Assembly (NCBI GenBank): GCA_900617975.1
Contig: UZAE01014968.1
Coordinates: forward strand, 1-10,935
Length of the DNA: 10,935 nt
Source of the DNA: Rodentolepis nana
Lineage: Eukaryota; Platyhelminthes; Cestoda; Cyclophyllidea; Hymenolepididae
Direction of reading: 5' to 3'
In this document: piece after piece, positions 1 to 7,920 of the stretch
Numbering within the stretch: position 1 is the first letter of the stretch
Layout: every line of letters begins with the position of its first letter
Made by a program: the position numbers and the translations under genes
The notes under the pieces: generated by a model
What the model was told of the DNA's origin: nothing
The model's database searches: none
Seen by the model: the letters and a program-made list of their open reading frames with translations, nothing else

Positions 1-366
1 TCAATAACGATTTACTGGAATTATTCTAGTAGCGATAGGAAGCTCCATTCTCTCTCTCTCTCTCAGGGCCAATAACTTGATACCTCATTTACTCCTGAAA
101 ATAAAAGGTCAATGATCAACTTGCCTCAATTTCATCCCTTGATTACACTCTTTTGCTAGGTTTCCATGTATTTTCTATGGCTCCATATCATAGTTTTCTG
201 TTCTCCGTTATTTCTTCTTTCAATTTATTTTGTAATAATTACCATATGAGTTATATAATTAAGTTTTTCTCATCATTTCACTCTTAATTATAATGTTTCT
301 GTTCGCTGCACAAGTTTCCTTCATGTTGCAAATGTCTTGGTTCCGAAATACATTCTTGAACTCTAC
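1..366. other. AT-rich non-coding stretch with a short (TC)n tract
   Basis: No reading frame of note and no RNA gene is visible here. The only structured element is a (TC)8 microsatellite at about 49-64. The rest is AT-rich sequence without similarity to the repeat family until the fragment that begins near 370. It could be intergenic or intronic; nothing in the sequence decides between these. Confidence 0.7.
49..64. repeat. (TC)8 microsatellite
   Basis: A perfect run of eight TC units is flanked by unique sequence. It is not linked to any copy of the dispersed family. Confidence 0.9.
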
Positions 367-369
367 TAT

Positions 370-450
370 CCCTCTCCTCTGTGAGGCCTGAAGTCACCTA
401 AAGGGCTAATGAAACTATCAAAATGCCTGACATTTGTTATGAATAAATAA
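370..450 (+). mobile_element. SINE-like family, 3' fragment (copy L)
   Basis: This fragment matches only the last quarter of the family: the segment that reads CTCTGTGAAGCCTGAAGTCA in better copies, then AAAGGGCTAAT, a degraded ACTATCAAAA and CCTGACATTTG, and a short tail GAATAAATAA. Nothing upstream of about 370 resembles the head or middle, so the copy is 5'-truncated or its 5' part has been lost. I could not find a convincing target-site duplication. The differences from the other copies (for example GAGGCC for GAAGCC and TCACC for TCAAC) suggest it is old. Confidence 0.85.
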
Positions 451-1189
451 GAATTGAAAATCAAAATCAAGATGACTGATGACACTTTCAATCCCAAATA
501 ACTGCCAGACTGTCAGGAGCGATGTGTACTTCCATCACCCAGAGCAATCACTGGTTATGTTCTCTCCCATTCCGTTATGTCTTTGAAGGTAGCAGATCTA
601 TGCTTTATTTGATCTCTCGATCTTAAAGCGTTTCTAGAAATGGATTTATGGACATTGTAAATTTAATAAAAATTATTCAATTCGGATCAAGGATAACACT
701 TAAACCCTATTTAAATATGAGCATTAATAATGCGTCCAACAATCCCTAAATCAGTTTGGAGGTGTAAAGTTAATTTGATAATCGTGTTTAGTTCAGATAA
801 TTAAATTAAACCACTTCTGATTAAATTGGGTGGGGGTGGTGATCTCGCTTTTGAAGCGGTAGGAAGGAGTTGTAAATTTTTAAAATTTTAATTAGCACAA
901 CAGGCCACTTATGCTATTTGTCTGATTTATCTTAATAAATTGATTTCTCCATAGCAAATGTTAATACTTAATGAGCACAGGGAATTGCTGCTTTATTCAT
1001 TACTTCATTATCAAAACTAGGCAATCAAATTAAATTAAACTAATTTTATCCTCTTGAGTTTAAATAATTAATTTGTATCCATGACAAGGCCAAACAATAT
1101 TTGTCAACAAACATGGCGACATGATAACGCACTAAAAAATAAATAAATAACCGTTAATAAGGACTTAACGATGCAGGAACAAAAGTGGT
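451..1189. other. AT-rich non-coding stretch
   Basis: Nothing coding or RNA-like is recognisable. The stretch is AT-rich, with a short self-complementary A/T tract around 875-893 and a short G-rich patch near 828-840. An (AAAT)-like run at about 1135-1150 resembles a retroposon tail but has no recognisable family body upstream, so I do not count it as a copy. Confidence 0.65.
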
Positions 1190-1202
1190 ATATTATGAAA
1201 TT

Positions 1203-1491
1203 TATATCAAATGGCAGGCGTTTTGATGGTCATCATTAGAGGCTTCAGAGAGAAGGAGGAACATCAAAGTGAAAAGAAGTCGAGAGGGGAGGGGGAACAG
1301 AAGAGTGTTTTAAAGACGAAGGTAGAGAAAAAGGTAAGATGAGTACTGTGGAAGTGGACGAATATGTCATACAGTGAGGTCATGGTAGTTTGAAGTCAGA
1401 AGTCAACTGCTGGTTTATAGATATTTTTGCCGTATGATGAGTATACGTTGCCCAGGGTGCACCACGTGGAGGTAAGTCTATCGCACACCCC
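1203..1491 (-). mobile_element. SINE-like family, near-complete copy with perfect TSD (copy A)
   Basis: On the minus strand the copy begins with ggggtgtgcgatagactt (complement of 1474-1491), passes through CCACGTGG and the pyrimidine-rich middle, and ends with CCATTTGATATA at 1203. The 13-bp direct repeat ATATTATGAAATT is perfect at 1190-1202 and 1492-1504, the clearest insertion footprint in the window together with that of copy C. The 3' core lacks the GAAGTCAACTAAAGGG segment present in other copies, a small internal deletion that removes one arm of the long-range inverted repeat. The tail is reduced to little more than ATATAAAT. The perfect TSD suggests a fairly recent insertion. The SINE classification is inferred from the structure. 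Confidence 0.9.
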
Positions 1492-1504
1492 ATATTATGA
1501 AATT

Positions 1505-2120
1505 AGGATCTTCAATTTATGTAGGATCCGGTTTCAAACGTCCTTCCAGGTAGATTACTACACTTTCAATATAACCAAGTTCTCCAAAACTCAACCCTCA
1601 TGTGTTTTTGGCTTTAACGTCTGAGTGTTTTCATATCTACTAACTTTGTGATTATTGACAATTCAAGTTAATTTAACGATTCCTCATGCCAAATGCATTC
1701 ATTTGCGTCATCGCATAACAATATTTTGACCAAGCAGTTAATTAATTGTTTTCTGCCTTTAATGATGCATTTATGGGGCAACTAGAATTTGGTGTACAAT
1801 CATATTATAAGCCAAGCCTAGTGTATATTCGCTTGTGTTTGAATATTCAAAAACCTTTTTTCAGTAACAAATACCTTATTACCAACCTTATTTCAGCTCA
1901 TGATAGAAATTGCGAGGTCTATTGAATAGATTTAGTAGCAGATCTTGTTTACTTTAGAATATTAACAGACATTCGACCTTGCCATTAGTCTTGCACATTT
2001 ATTATGGAGTTCTTCGATGATCTGGGGAAATAAACTAGCTTAAGTGGCCACAAAATCGATCTGCAAGCCAAGTGAATCATCTTTGTTGTGGTTTAGAAAT
2101 GGTTCACTTCTCTTTACACA
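1505..2120. other. AT-rich non-coding stretch
   Basis: This interval lies between two minus-strand copies. I see no coding frame, no RNA gene and no further family fragment. A short open frame that starts inside copy A and runs to about 1624 is partly repeat-derived and has no protein-like signature. Confidence 0.65.
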
Positions 2121-2130
2121 TATTTAAAGG

Positions 2131-2376
2131 TATCAAATGGAAGACATCAAAGTCACGAAAATTCGTGTGGAGGAAGAGAAGAGTGATTCACAGATGTAAT
2201 AGAGACAGACATAAAAGTGGAAAAAAGGTGAGGTGAGTACTGCGAAAGTGGTGGAATATGACATAAAGTGGGGTCACGGTAATTTGAAGTCGAAAGTCAA
2301 CGGCCCGTTTATTGACTTTTTATGGCGTATGAGTAAACGTTGCCCAGGGCGTACCACGTGGTAGTTAATCTATCGC
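2131..2376 (-). mobile_element. SINE-like family, internally deleted and diverged copy (copy B)
   Basis: The minus strand shows the head (GCGATAGATTAACTACCACG, complement of 2357-2376), the AGTACTCACCTCACC block and the middle. Most of the conserved 3' core is missing: the tail motif CCATTTGATA (complement of 2131-2140) is joined almost directly to the middle block ACTTTGATG. The deletion is about 65 bp, and its ends share ATCAAA, so slippage or microhomology repair is plausible. The middle reads ACATCTGTGAATCA instead of ACATCTTTGAAACA, a variant shared with copies E and G. Only a weak, imperfect flanking repeat is visible (around 2122-2133 and 2386-2395). By divergence this is one of the older copies. 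Confidence 0.82.
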
Positions 2377-3322
2377 TCAGATCGGATTTAGGGTATTACT
2401 TTCACGGTTCCATCATGTGTGCATCTAAATGAACTATTCTTGCCCTCCATTTCTTACTTAGAAATATTGCTAATTTTCTTTCTTTTTTCTATTTATTGCT
2501 ATTTGTATCTTCACGCTACCACTTCCCTTACCATAATATCAATTAAGTTATATTTTGTTTTGAATAAGCGCAATTTTTAAGGCCATTTGAATAAAAACTG
2601 GTAGATAGCTCATTTATTTAATTGACCATTTCGATCAATAGGACATGAGTATTTCTTCTCCATTTTGAGAGGGATCCCTTCATTTTGGAATATTGTTAAT
2701 CACATCGGGGGGTATGTTGTACACACACTGGTGTATCGTGTGACAGGCAATTGCGTCGGTTTAATTCCAATCGAACGATTAATTTTTGGCCAATAAAGAG
2801 GAGAATGAGGAGGTGGAAGAAGAATACGAATTTCCAACAGATGGCAACATGACAATATCTCTCTCCCTTCCTCCCTCTCTAACAATATGCTAATATTTTT
2901 CATTTGGAGTAATGCCACTTTTCTTTACTATGCGTGTGCCCTCAAACAACTTCGTTTAGTAATCATGACAACGCTTCGCCTTATCTGACAATTCCAGTTG
3001 TTAGCCAAGTAAATACTAACTACTTCTATAATTAGTTCCACTCAAACAAATAGACCAATAGATAATGTGATTTTGTTACCAATTAAATGGCTATTGACCC
3101 AAAATTAAATGACTTGATTGTCTTTGGGGGGAGGGCTCTTTACCCTATGCCAAATTATTCCTTTGAAAATTTGAATTGTGTTCAATTTGGAGCTTAATTT
3201 TCAAGGCAAATGAATAGAAATCATGGAGGCTTCGTTGTTTTTTTCGAGAATGAACATTGGCAATTAATTGTAAGTTCTCCGTCTAATATTCAGTTGGGAT
3301 TTACTTAGATCAACAAAGAAAG

Positions 3323-3339
3323 CACACACACACACACAC
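3323..3339. repeat. (CA)8 microsatellite
   Basis: Eight and a half CA units are followed directly by a C-rich stretch (CCCACCCACCCCC at about 3346-3358). A minus-strand open frame across this area is low-complexity and is not credible as a protein. Confidence 0.9.
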
Positions 3340-3400
3340 CTCACGCCCACCCACCCCCTCCCGTCCCCACCACGAAATCAATTAATTCGAAGTTGTTGGT

Positions 3401-3417
3401 GGAGGAGGAGGAGGAGG
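3401..3417. repeat. (GGA)n microsatellite
   Basis: Almost six GGA units form a short purine-only tract on the + strand. No functional context is visible. Confidence 0.9.
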
Positions 3418-3741
3418 TTTCTTTCCCTCTCAAATCTCTAGCGACATCATACGAGGGCAGTGGAATATGTTTCCTGATTGTCATAATACCAAGCCTGTTA
3501 TAACTTGATGAATTGAATAGTACAAATGTTTTGTAATGTGCTATAAATAATGAAATTGAAATGCTTAACGAAAGGTCAGTTGAAGACGCAAAAAAGTGAA
3601 ACATCCAACCTCATCGGCTCATCTCCGGGTGAACTTTTAGATTGTTGGTGGTAAATGTCTAAAATGGAGGAAGATTTGATCCAATGAAAACATATTTTCA
3701 TGTCCGTAGTAACTGGGGTCTTTTATTCAAGGAGTTTCCAT

Positions 3742-3779
3742 CCACCCCCCTCCCCACCCACCCACCCACCCCCTTTCCC
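3742..3779. repeat. C-rich low-complexity tract
   Basis: The tract consists of C runs of two to six separated mostly by single A or T. It lies 14 nt upstream of the long G run at 3794, so the two tracts could pair as an imperfect hairpin. Alternatively the minus strand could form a G-quadruplex. Confidence 0.85.
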
Positions 3780-3793
3780 AATTATTTCTATTA

Positions 3794-3816
3794 GGGGGGG
3801 GGGGGGGGGGGGGGGG
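3794..3816. repeat. Homopolymer of 23 G
   Basis: There are 23 consecutive G bases on + with no interruption, followed by AAGGGG. Runs of this length are very unstable in replication and hard to sequence, so the exact length should not be trusted. It is not within a copy of the dispersed family. Confidence 0.92.
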
Positions 3817-3971
3817 AAGGGGTAAATCGATTTTCCTAAGAATCTGCAATAGCTATTAACCATTAACCTAAGAGTAGTTTAGTGAATCCATTAAGGCCCT
3901 GTTAATGTAGCCTGAATAAGAGGAATAAAGACGATGTGATTCGAGTTGCCCACGTCCACATAAACAGTTCT

Positions 3972-4002
3972 GGAGGTGAGGTTAGGGGGTGAGGGGGGGT
4001 GG
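3972..4002 (+). repeat. G-rich tract with quadruplex potential
   Basis: The + strand carries G runs of 2, 2, 2, 5, 7 and 2 separated by loops of one to three bases. This could supply the tetrads of a two-tier G-quadruplex, with a stronger core at 3985-3999. There is no neighbouring gene to which a regulatory role could be attached. Confidence 0.6.
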
Positions 4003-4667
4003 AAGCTAAAAAAGTCGATTTCTTCTTCACTCAAAGTCAGTCTTGTCTAATTTTTGATTTCGACGCGTAGTGAAGGCAAGCAGTGAAGGTTTCTTTGCAC
4101 CCTTCCAGATTGTCGATTGGAGCTACTGATGCTGACATCTTTGAGTTTGGTCTGTATGACATCGATTTTGAATAAAACTGTTAGCTTCATTGACTATGTC
4201 CCGAACTCTAAAACGCATCATTACTTGACATGAAAGGTAAAAAAACATTGCGTTTTATACCCTATGTGTTCTTTAAATCACAACACAACCATTCAAAGTT
4301 TATTTCCATTAAAGTCAGCATTATTTACACTATCTGGTTAAACATTAATAACCATCAAATTTAAACTCAACACCAACTAGCGAAAGTACTCGAGAGAGCC
4401 TTGAGCATCCAATCGGCAATGAATCACCAAGATTTTGATAAGCCAATGTGACTATGTTCGTCTGTGGAGCACTGCCGCACTTTTTTGGGTGGTTTCAATT
4501 GTATAGCACCTCTTTTCAATGATCGTATGACTGTTTATAAGACTACTGTGCATTTATGGAGCCTGAAATCATAACATAATTAAACATTCTGGAGGAAGAA
4601 ACCGTGCGTGCAGGGGACTTCTCAGCTAGTCAGATATTGGTTTTCATTCGATTAATGTTAAATATAT

Positions 4668-4925
4668 ATGGGGGTGTGCGATAGACTTACCTCCACGTGA
4701 TGTACCCTGGTCAACGTATACTCATGCGGCCAAAAAAGTCTATAAACCGGCAGTTGACTTCTGAGTTAAAACTATCATGACCCCACTGTATGTCATCTTC
4801 GACCAATTTCACAATACTCACCTCACCTCTCATCTACCTTTGTGTCTGTCTCTTAAATCTTTAAAACACTCTTCTGTTCCCCCCCCCCCTACTCACGACC
4901 TTTTCGATTTGATGTTTCTCTCCTT
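4668..4925 (+). mobile_element. SINE-like family, 5' part of interrupted copy C
   Basis: This holds the head GGGGTGTGCGATAGACTT, CCACGTGA (a CpG-type change from CCACGTGG), the ATAGACTT/AAGTCTAT inverted pair (4681-4688 and 4736-4743), AGTTGACTTC, the middle block and an 11-nt C tract at 4879-4889. It stops at GATGTTTCTCTCCTT, where copy D is inserted; the rest resumes at 5242. The TSD of the whole copy is ATGTTAAATATAT, perfect over 13 bp at 4655-4667 and 5323-5335. Recovering a perfect TSD across the nested insert shows that the two parts are one original element. Confidence 0.93.
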
Positions 4926-5241
4926 GGGGTGTGTGATAGACTTACCTCCACGTGGTGCATCCTGGGCAACGTATATCCATACGGCAAAAAGTCTATTGAC
5001 TGGCAGTTGACTTCTCACTTCAAATCACCATCACCTCACTCTATGCCATATTCGGATATTTATACAGTACTCACCTCACCTCTGTGTTTGTCTCTTACAT
5101 CTTTGAAACACTCTTCTGTCCTCCCCCCCCCCCCCCCCCTATCGACTTTTTCGCTTTGATGTTCCTTCCCCTCTGTGAAGCCTGAAGTCAACTAAGGGGC
5201 TAACGATAACCATCAAGACGCCTGTCATTTGATATAAATAA
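4926..5241 (+). mobile_element. SINE-like family, full-length copy nested in copy C (copy D, reference copy)
   Basis: This complete copy has the head GGGGTGTGTGATAGACTT, the palindrome CCACGTGG, CGTATATCCATACG, an A run, AGTCTATTGACTGGCAGTTG, AGTACTCACCTCACC, a 17-nt C tract (5123-5139), the 3' core with GAAGTCAACT (5184-5193), and the tail GATATAAATAA. The TSD is about 14 bp with two mismatches: ATGTTTCTCTCCTT at 4912-4925 and ATGTTCCTCTCCCT at 5242-5255. It interrupts copy C in the middle-to-core junction. Inverted arms at 5005-5022 and 5176-5193 could close a long stem. T5 runs inside the body, and the lack of recognisable A/B boxes, make a standard pol III tRNA-SINE reading uncertain. Confidence 0.93.
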
Positions 5242-5322
5242 ATGTTCCTCTCCCTCTGTGAAGCCTAAAGTCAGCTAAAGGGCTAATGATAGCTATTATA
5301 AAACCTGCCATTTGATAAAAAT
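5242..5322 (+). mobile_element. SINE-like family, 3' part of interrupted copy C
   Basis: This continues copy C after the nested insert: the CTCTGTGAAGCC block, AAAGTCAGCTAAAGGG, AATGATAGCTATTATAAAAC and CTGCCATTTGATAAAAAT. It differs from the equivalent part of copy D at many positions, so it is not a tandem duplicate of D's own end. It runs directly into the 3' TSD copy at 5323. The tail is only a few A-rich bases. Confidence 0.92.
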
Positions 5323-5335
5323 ATGTTAAATATAT

Positions 5336-6179
5336 TCAATTGCCAATCGTGTTTGCCGAAATAGTCAAATCCAATAAAAGGCTTTGCTCGCTATACGTCT
5401 GTTTCCTCTATATCATTGGGATAGTTTAACTAATTTTGGGAGCCCCTCTATACTGGAATATTTTGCCCCAGAAATTACTGATTAATAGTAAAGCCCAATT
5501 CGTATATCAATCTGCCGCATATTTTATTATTTAAACAAACAGATGTACAGTGGAAACGCTTCACTTTTTTCATTTCTTTAACAATTCAAACAAATTAATG
5601 AATAATTCGTTTTATATTGAGCAATTTTTTTTGGCTGAATGACATTTTGGCTATTCCTTACTGTTTCAGAACATAAATTGCTGAAAATTACAACAGCCAC
5701 GAATATTAATAATGGTGGTTGTGCAAATGCAATGTCATCTATTCTGAGTGGGCTTCAAAAATAGGTTTGGAAATGAGAGAAATGTTGAAATATCTCTTCT
5801 AGGAATATTTTTTCTGTAATTTGACTGTAGATTTCACCTGGAAAAATCGATGACCCATAATTCATGATCCAAAAACATCAAAGCGTTTGCTGTTGATTGG
5901 TGCAGTTAATGTTGGATTGATAATCTGTTCCAAGATGTTCTCAGTGGCTTTGTTGGGGCTTTGAAAAAATACTTTTGAGCAATTTGAAAAGCTTTGAAGC
6001 AATTCAAGTTACTGTCTGTGTCTGTCTGGGTCACAGTAATGGTCGCTGTCTGGTAGATATTAGATTCCCTCAACTGGTGCGTTATGAATTAGATGGTTCT
6101 GTTTCTATCAAACAGAAAGCGTTCACAGAGTTATATCAATAACCATCTGGATATCATTTTCATTCAGAAACCGGATAAC
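5336..6179. other. AT-rich non-coding stretch
   Basis: No gene, RNA gene or family fragment is recognisable in these roughly 840 bases. A frame beginning around 6093 continues into copy E and is mostly repeat-derived. Confidence 0.65.
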
Positions 6180-6190
6180 TATATAACACT

Positions 6191-6489
6191 AGGATGTGAG
6201 ATATACTTACCACAACGTGGTGTACGCTGGACAATGTATTCTCATACGGCAATAAAGTCTATAAACTGGCAGTTGATTTCTGACTTCAAACTACCATGAC
6301 CCCACTGTAGGTCATTTTCGACCACTTCTACAGTACTCTCCTTACCTTTTCCTCTACCTTTGTCTGCCTGTCACTTATACATCAGTGACTTTTTCTCACT
6401 TAATGCGTCTCCTCCTCTCTGTGAAGTCCGAAGTCAACTAAAGGGCTAATGATGATCATCAAAACGCCTGCCGTTTGATATGAATAAAA
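6191..6489 (+). mobile_element. SINE-like family, full copy of the diverged subgroup (copy E)
   Basis: The head is degraded (GGATGTGAGATATACTTACC) and CCACGTGG has become CAACGTGG. The middle reads ACATCAGTGACT, related to the variant of B and G, and the C tract is missing. The 3' core is well kept (GAAGTCAACTAAAGGGC) and is followed by the palindrome TGATGATCATCA. The tail is GATATGAATAAAA. The TSD is TATATAACACT at 6180-6190 against TATATAGCACT at 6490-6500, ten of eleven identical. Confidence 0.9.
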
Positions 6490-6500
6490 TATATAGCACT

Positions 6501-6855
6501 TAAAAGACCGGATTTCAAAAGTCAAACCGCCGCATAAAATTTTACTTTCTATTGGGTGGTTTATATAACCAGCTCTAGTGAGTAATAATCGACATTGCAT
6601 ATGTGAGAAAGGTTCACATGAGCGTGTAAAATGTAGTAAATAATGGTCAGAGGGTACCAATTTCGGACATAAAAAAATCGATTTGAAAGTGGCGTTGTCA
6701 CAACAAAAAAGAAATATTTTTCAAAATATCTTGGTACCAAATTTCTGCAAAGGCGCAACAAATTGCAGAGATCTTTTATTTTTAACGTTGGCATTTACTT
6801 GACAAGGCATTAAAACAGCCCTACAATTTTAAATGACTACCACATAAGCCACTAT
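6501..6855. other. AT-rich non-coding stretch
   Basis: This is about 355 bases of unique-looking sequence between copies E and F. Two minus-strand frames of 77-86 codons cross it but show no domain or conserved motif; I treat them as chance frames. Confidence 0.6.
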
Positions 6856-6869
6856 ATTGGTGGCCAAGA

Positions 6870-7180
6870 CGAGGTGTGCGATAGACTTACCTTCACGTGG
6901 TGCACCCTGGGCAACGCATAGTCATACGTCAAAAAAGTCTATTAACTGGCAGTTGATTTCAAACTATCATCACTCCACTGCATGTCATATTCAACTACTT
7001 CCATAGTACTCATCTTACCTTTTCTCTACCTTCGTCTTTAAAACACTCTTCTGTTCCCTCCCCCTCCTCTCTACTTTTTTTTCACTTTGATGTTCCTTCT
7101 CCTCTGTGAAACCTGAAGATAACTAAAAGGCTAGTGATAACCATCAAAACGCCTTCCATTTGATATAAATAAATAAATAA
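6870..7180 (+). mobile_element. SINE-like family, full copy with long (AAAT)n tail (copy F)
   Basis: The head GAGGTGTGCGATAGACTT is followed by TCACGTGG and the ATAGACTT/AAGTCTAT pair. A small deletion after AGTTGATTTC removes the usual TCACTTC, probably between the repeated TTC motifs. The middle has a shorter, interrupted C tract. The 3' core is mutated (GAAGATAACT), and the tail GATATAAATAAATAAATAA is long. The TSD is ATTGGTGGCCAAGA at 6856-6869 against ATTGGTGCCCAAAA at 7181-7194, 12 of 14 identical. Confidence 0.91.
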
Positions 7181-7194
7181 ATTGGTGCCCAAAA

Positions 7195-7564
7195 CTATCA
7201 CAACTACCTACCGACTGCATTTGTGCCTACCTCGCTATTAAAATCTCTTCCAGAGAGATCTATTCCAATCTACTCTGATAATATTGATTCCCGCCAATAC
7301 CGTATAAGTCTTTCTACGAAGAATGATCACTTGTGGCGATGGAGTCCCTGGGGTTTAGAAATAGATGAATTTATCTAGTTAAGATAAAGCCTCTTTCAGT
7401 TCGTAAAAACTCAATTTCCACTTGGCAGTAAGTAGGCAGCGAGGGTAGTAAAATGATTATATTATAGTAAAACAGGAAGCAGACAGTACTAGAGATTTTA
7501 CGCCGATCATTACAACAGGTAAACATATAACGCAGGAAAAAGTAATTTAACTTTTCAATAGCCA
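7195..7564. other. Non-coding stretch between copies F and G
   Basis: I see nothing supportable here. A 100-codon minus-strand frame covers 7371-7673, but its first part is copy G read backwards, and the remainder has no recognisable motif. Confidence 0.6.
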
Positions 7565-7577
7565 ATGTTTGTAAAAT

Positions 7578-7907
7578 GCGGGGTGCGCGATAGACTAACC
7601 TCCACGTGATGCACCCTGGACAAGGTTTACTCATTGGACAAAAAAGTCTATAAATTGGCAGTTGGTTTCTCACTTTAAACTACCATGACCCCACTGTTTG
7701 TCATATTTCACCACTTTCACAATACTCAACCCACCTTTTCTCTGCCTTTGTGTCTGTCTGTCTGTCTATTTTACATCTGTGAGTCAATCTTCTGTTCCCC
7801 CACTCCAATTTTTCTCATTTTGATGTTCTCTGTGAAGCCCAAAGTCAACTAAAAGACTATTGATAACTGTCAAAACGCCTACCATTTGAAACTAAATAAA
7901 TAAATAA
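7578..7907 (+). mobile_element. SINE-like family, full copy of the diverged subgroup (copy G)
   Basis: The head is CGGGGTGCGCGATAGACTAA and the palindrome has become CCACGTGA. The middle contains an expanded (TGTC)n run (about 7751-7766) and ACATCTGTGAGTCA, the variant shared with copy B. The core reads AAAGTCAACTAAAAGAC, and the tail is ACTAAATAAATAAATAA. The only candidate TSD is imperfect: ATGTTTGTAAAAT at 7565-7577 against ACGTTAATACAAT at 7908-7920, nine of thirteen. The weak TSD and the body changes fit an older insertion. Confidence 0.88.
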
Positions 7908-7920
7908 ACGTTAATACAAT

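Larger units (their letters stand above)
2377..4654. other. Long repeat-free non-coding stretch with simple-sequence cluster
   Basis: This is the longest interval without a copy of the family, about 2.3 kb. It contains (CA)n, (GGA)n, a C-rich tract, a 23-nt G run and a second G-rich tract, listed separately. A short frame at about 4073-4171 on + ends in an acidic, Phe-rich stretch with a stop inside AATAAA, but it is only about 33 codons long and has no recognisable domain. No RNA gene is seen. Confidence 0.6.

Noticed and set aside
1135..1150. (AAAT)n-like run that could be the tail of another copy
   Set aside because: The sequence upstream does not match the 3' core beyond a few bases, so it is more simply an A/T microsatellite.
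2122..2395. TSD for copy B (ATTTAAAGGTAT against ATTTAGGGTAT)
   Set aside because: The match is imperfect, needs an indel and is not flush with the head end. I mention it but do not rely on it.
3341..3604. 87-codon minus-strand frame
   Set aside because: It runs across (GGA)n and C-rich low-complexity sequence, giving Ser runs and a Gly cluster. It looks like simple-repeat translation.
4073..4171. Possible terminal exon on + ending in an acidic peptide (ATDADIFEFGLYDIDFE) with the stop inside an AATAAA
   Set aside because: It is only about 33 codons, with no clear upstream exon or matching family. The AATAAA overlap is suggestive but easily found by chance in AT-rich DNA.
4668..4760. tRNA-derived head with A and B boxes
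   Set aside because: No stretch close to the B-box GGTTCGANNCC is present at the expected place in any copy, and the stems seen do not give a standard cloverleaf.
4668..5322. Family as a MITE or other DNA transposon
   Set aside because: The ends are not inverted repeats of each other (G-rich head against TAAA tail), and TSD length varies between 11 and 14 bp.
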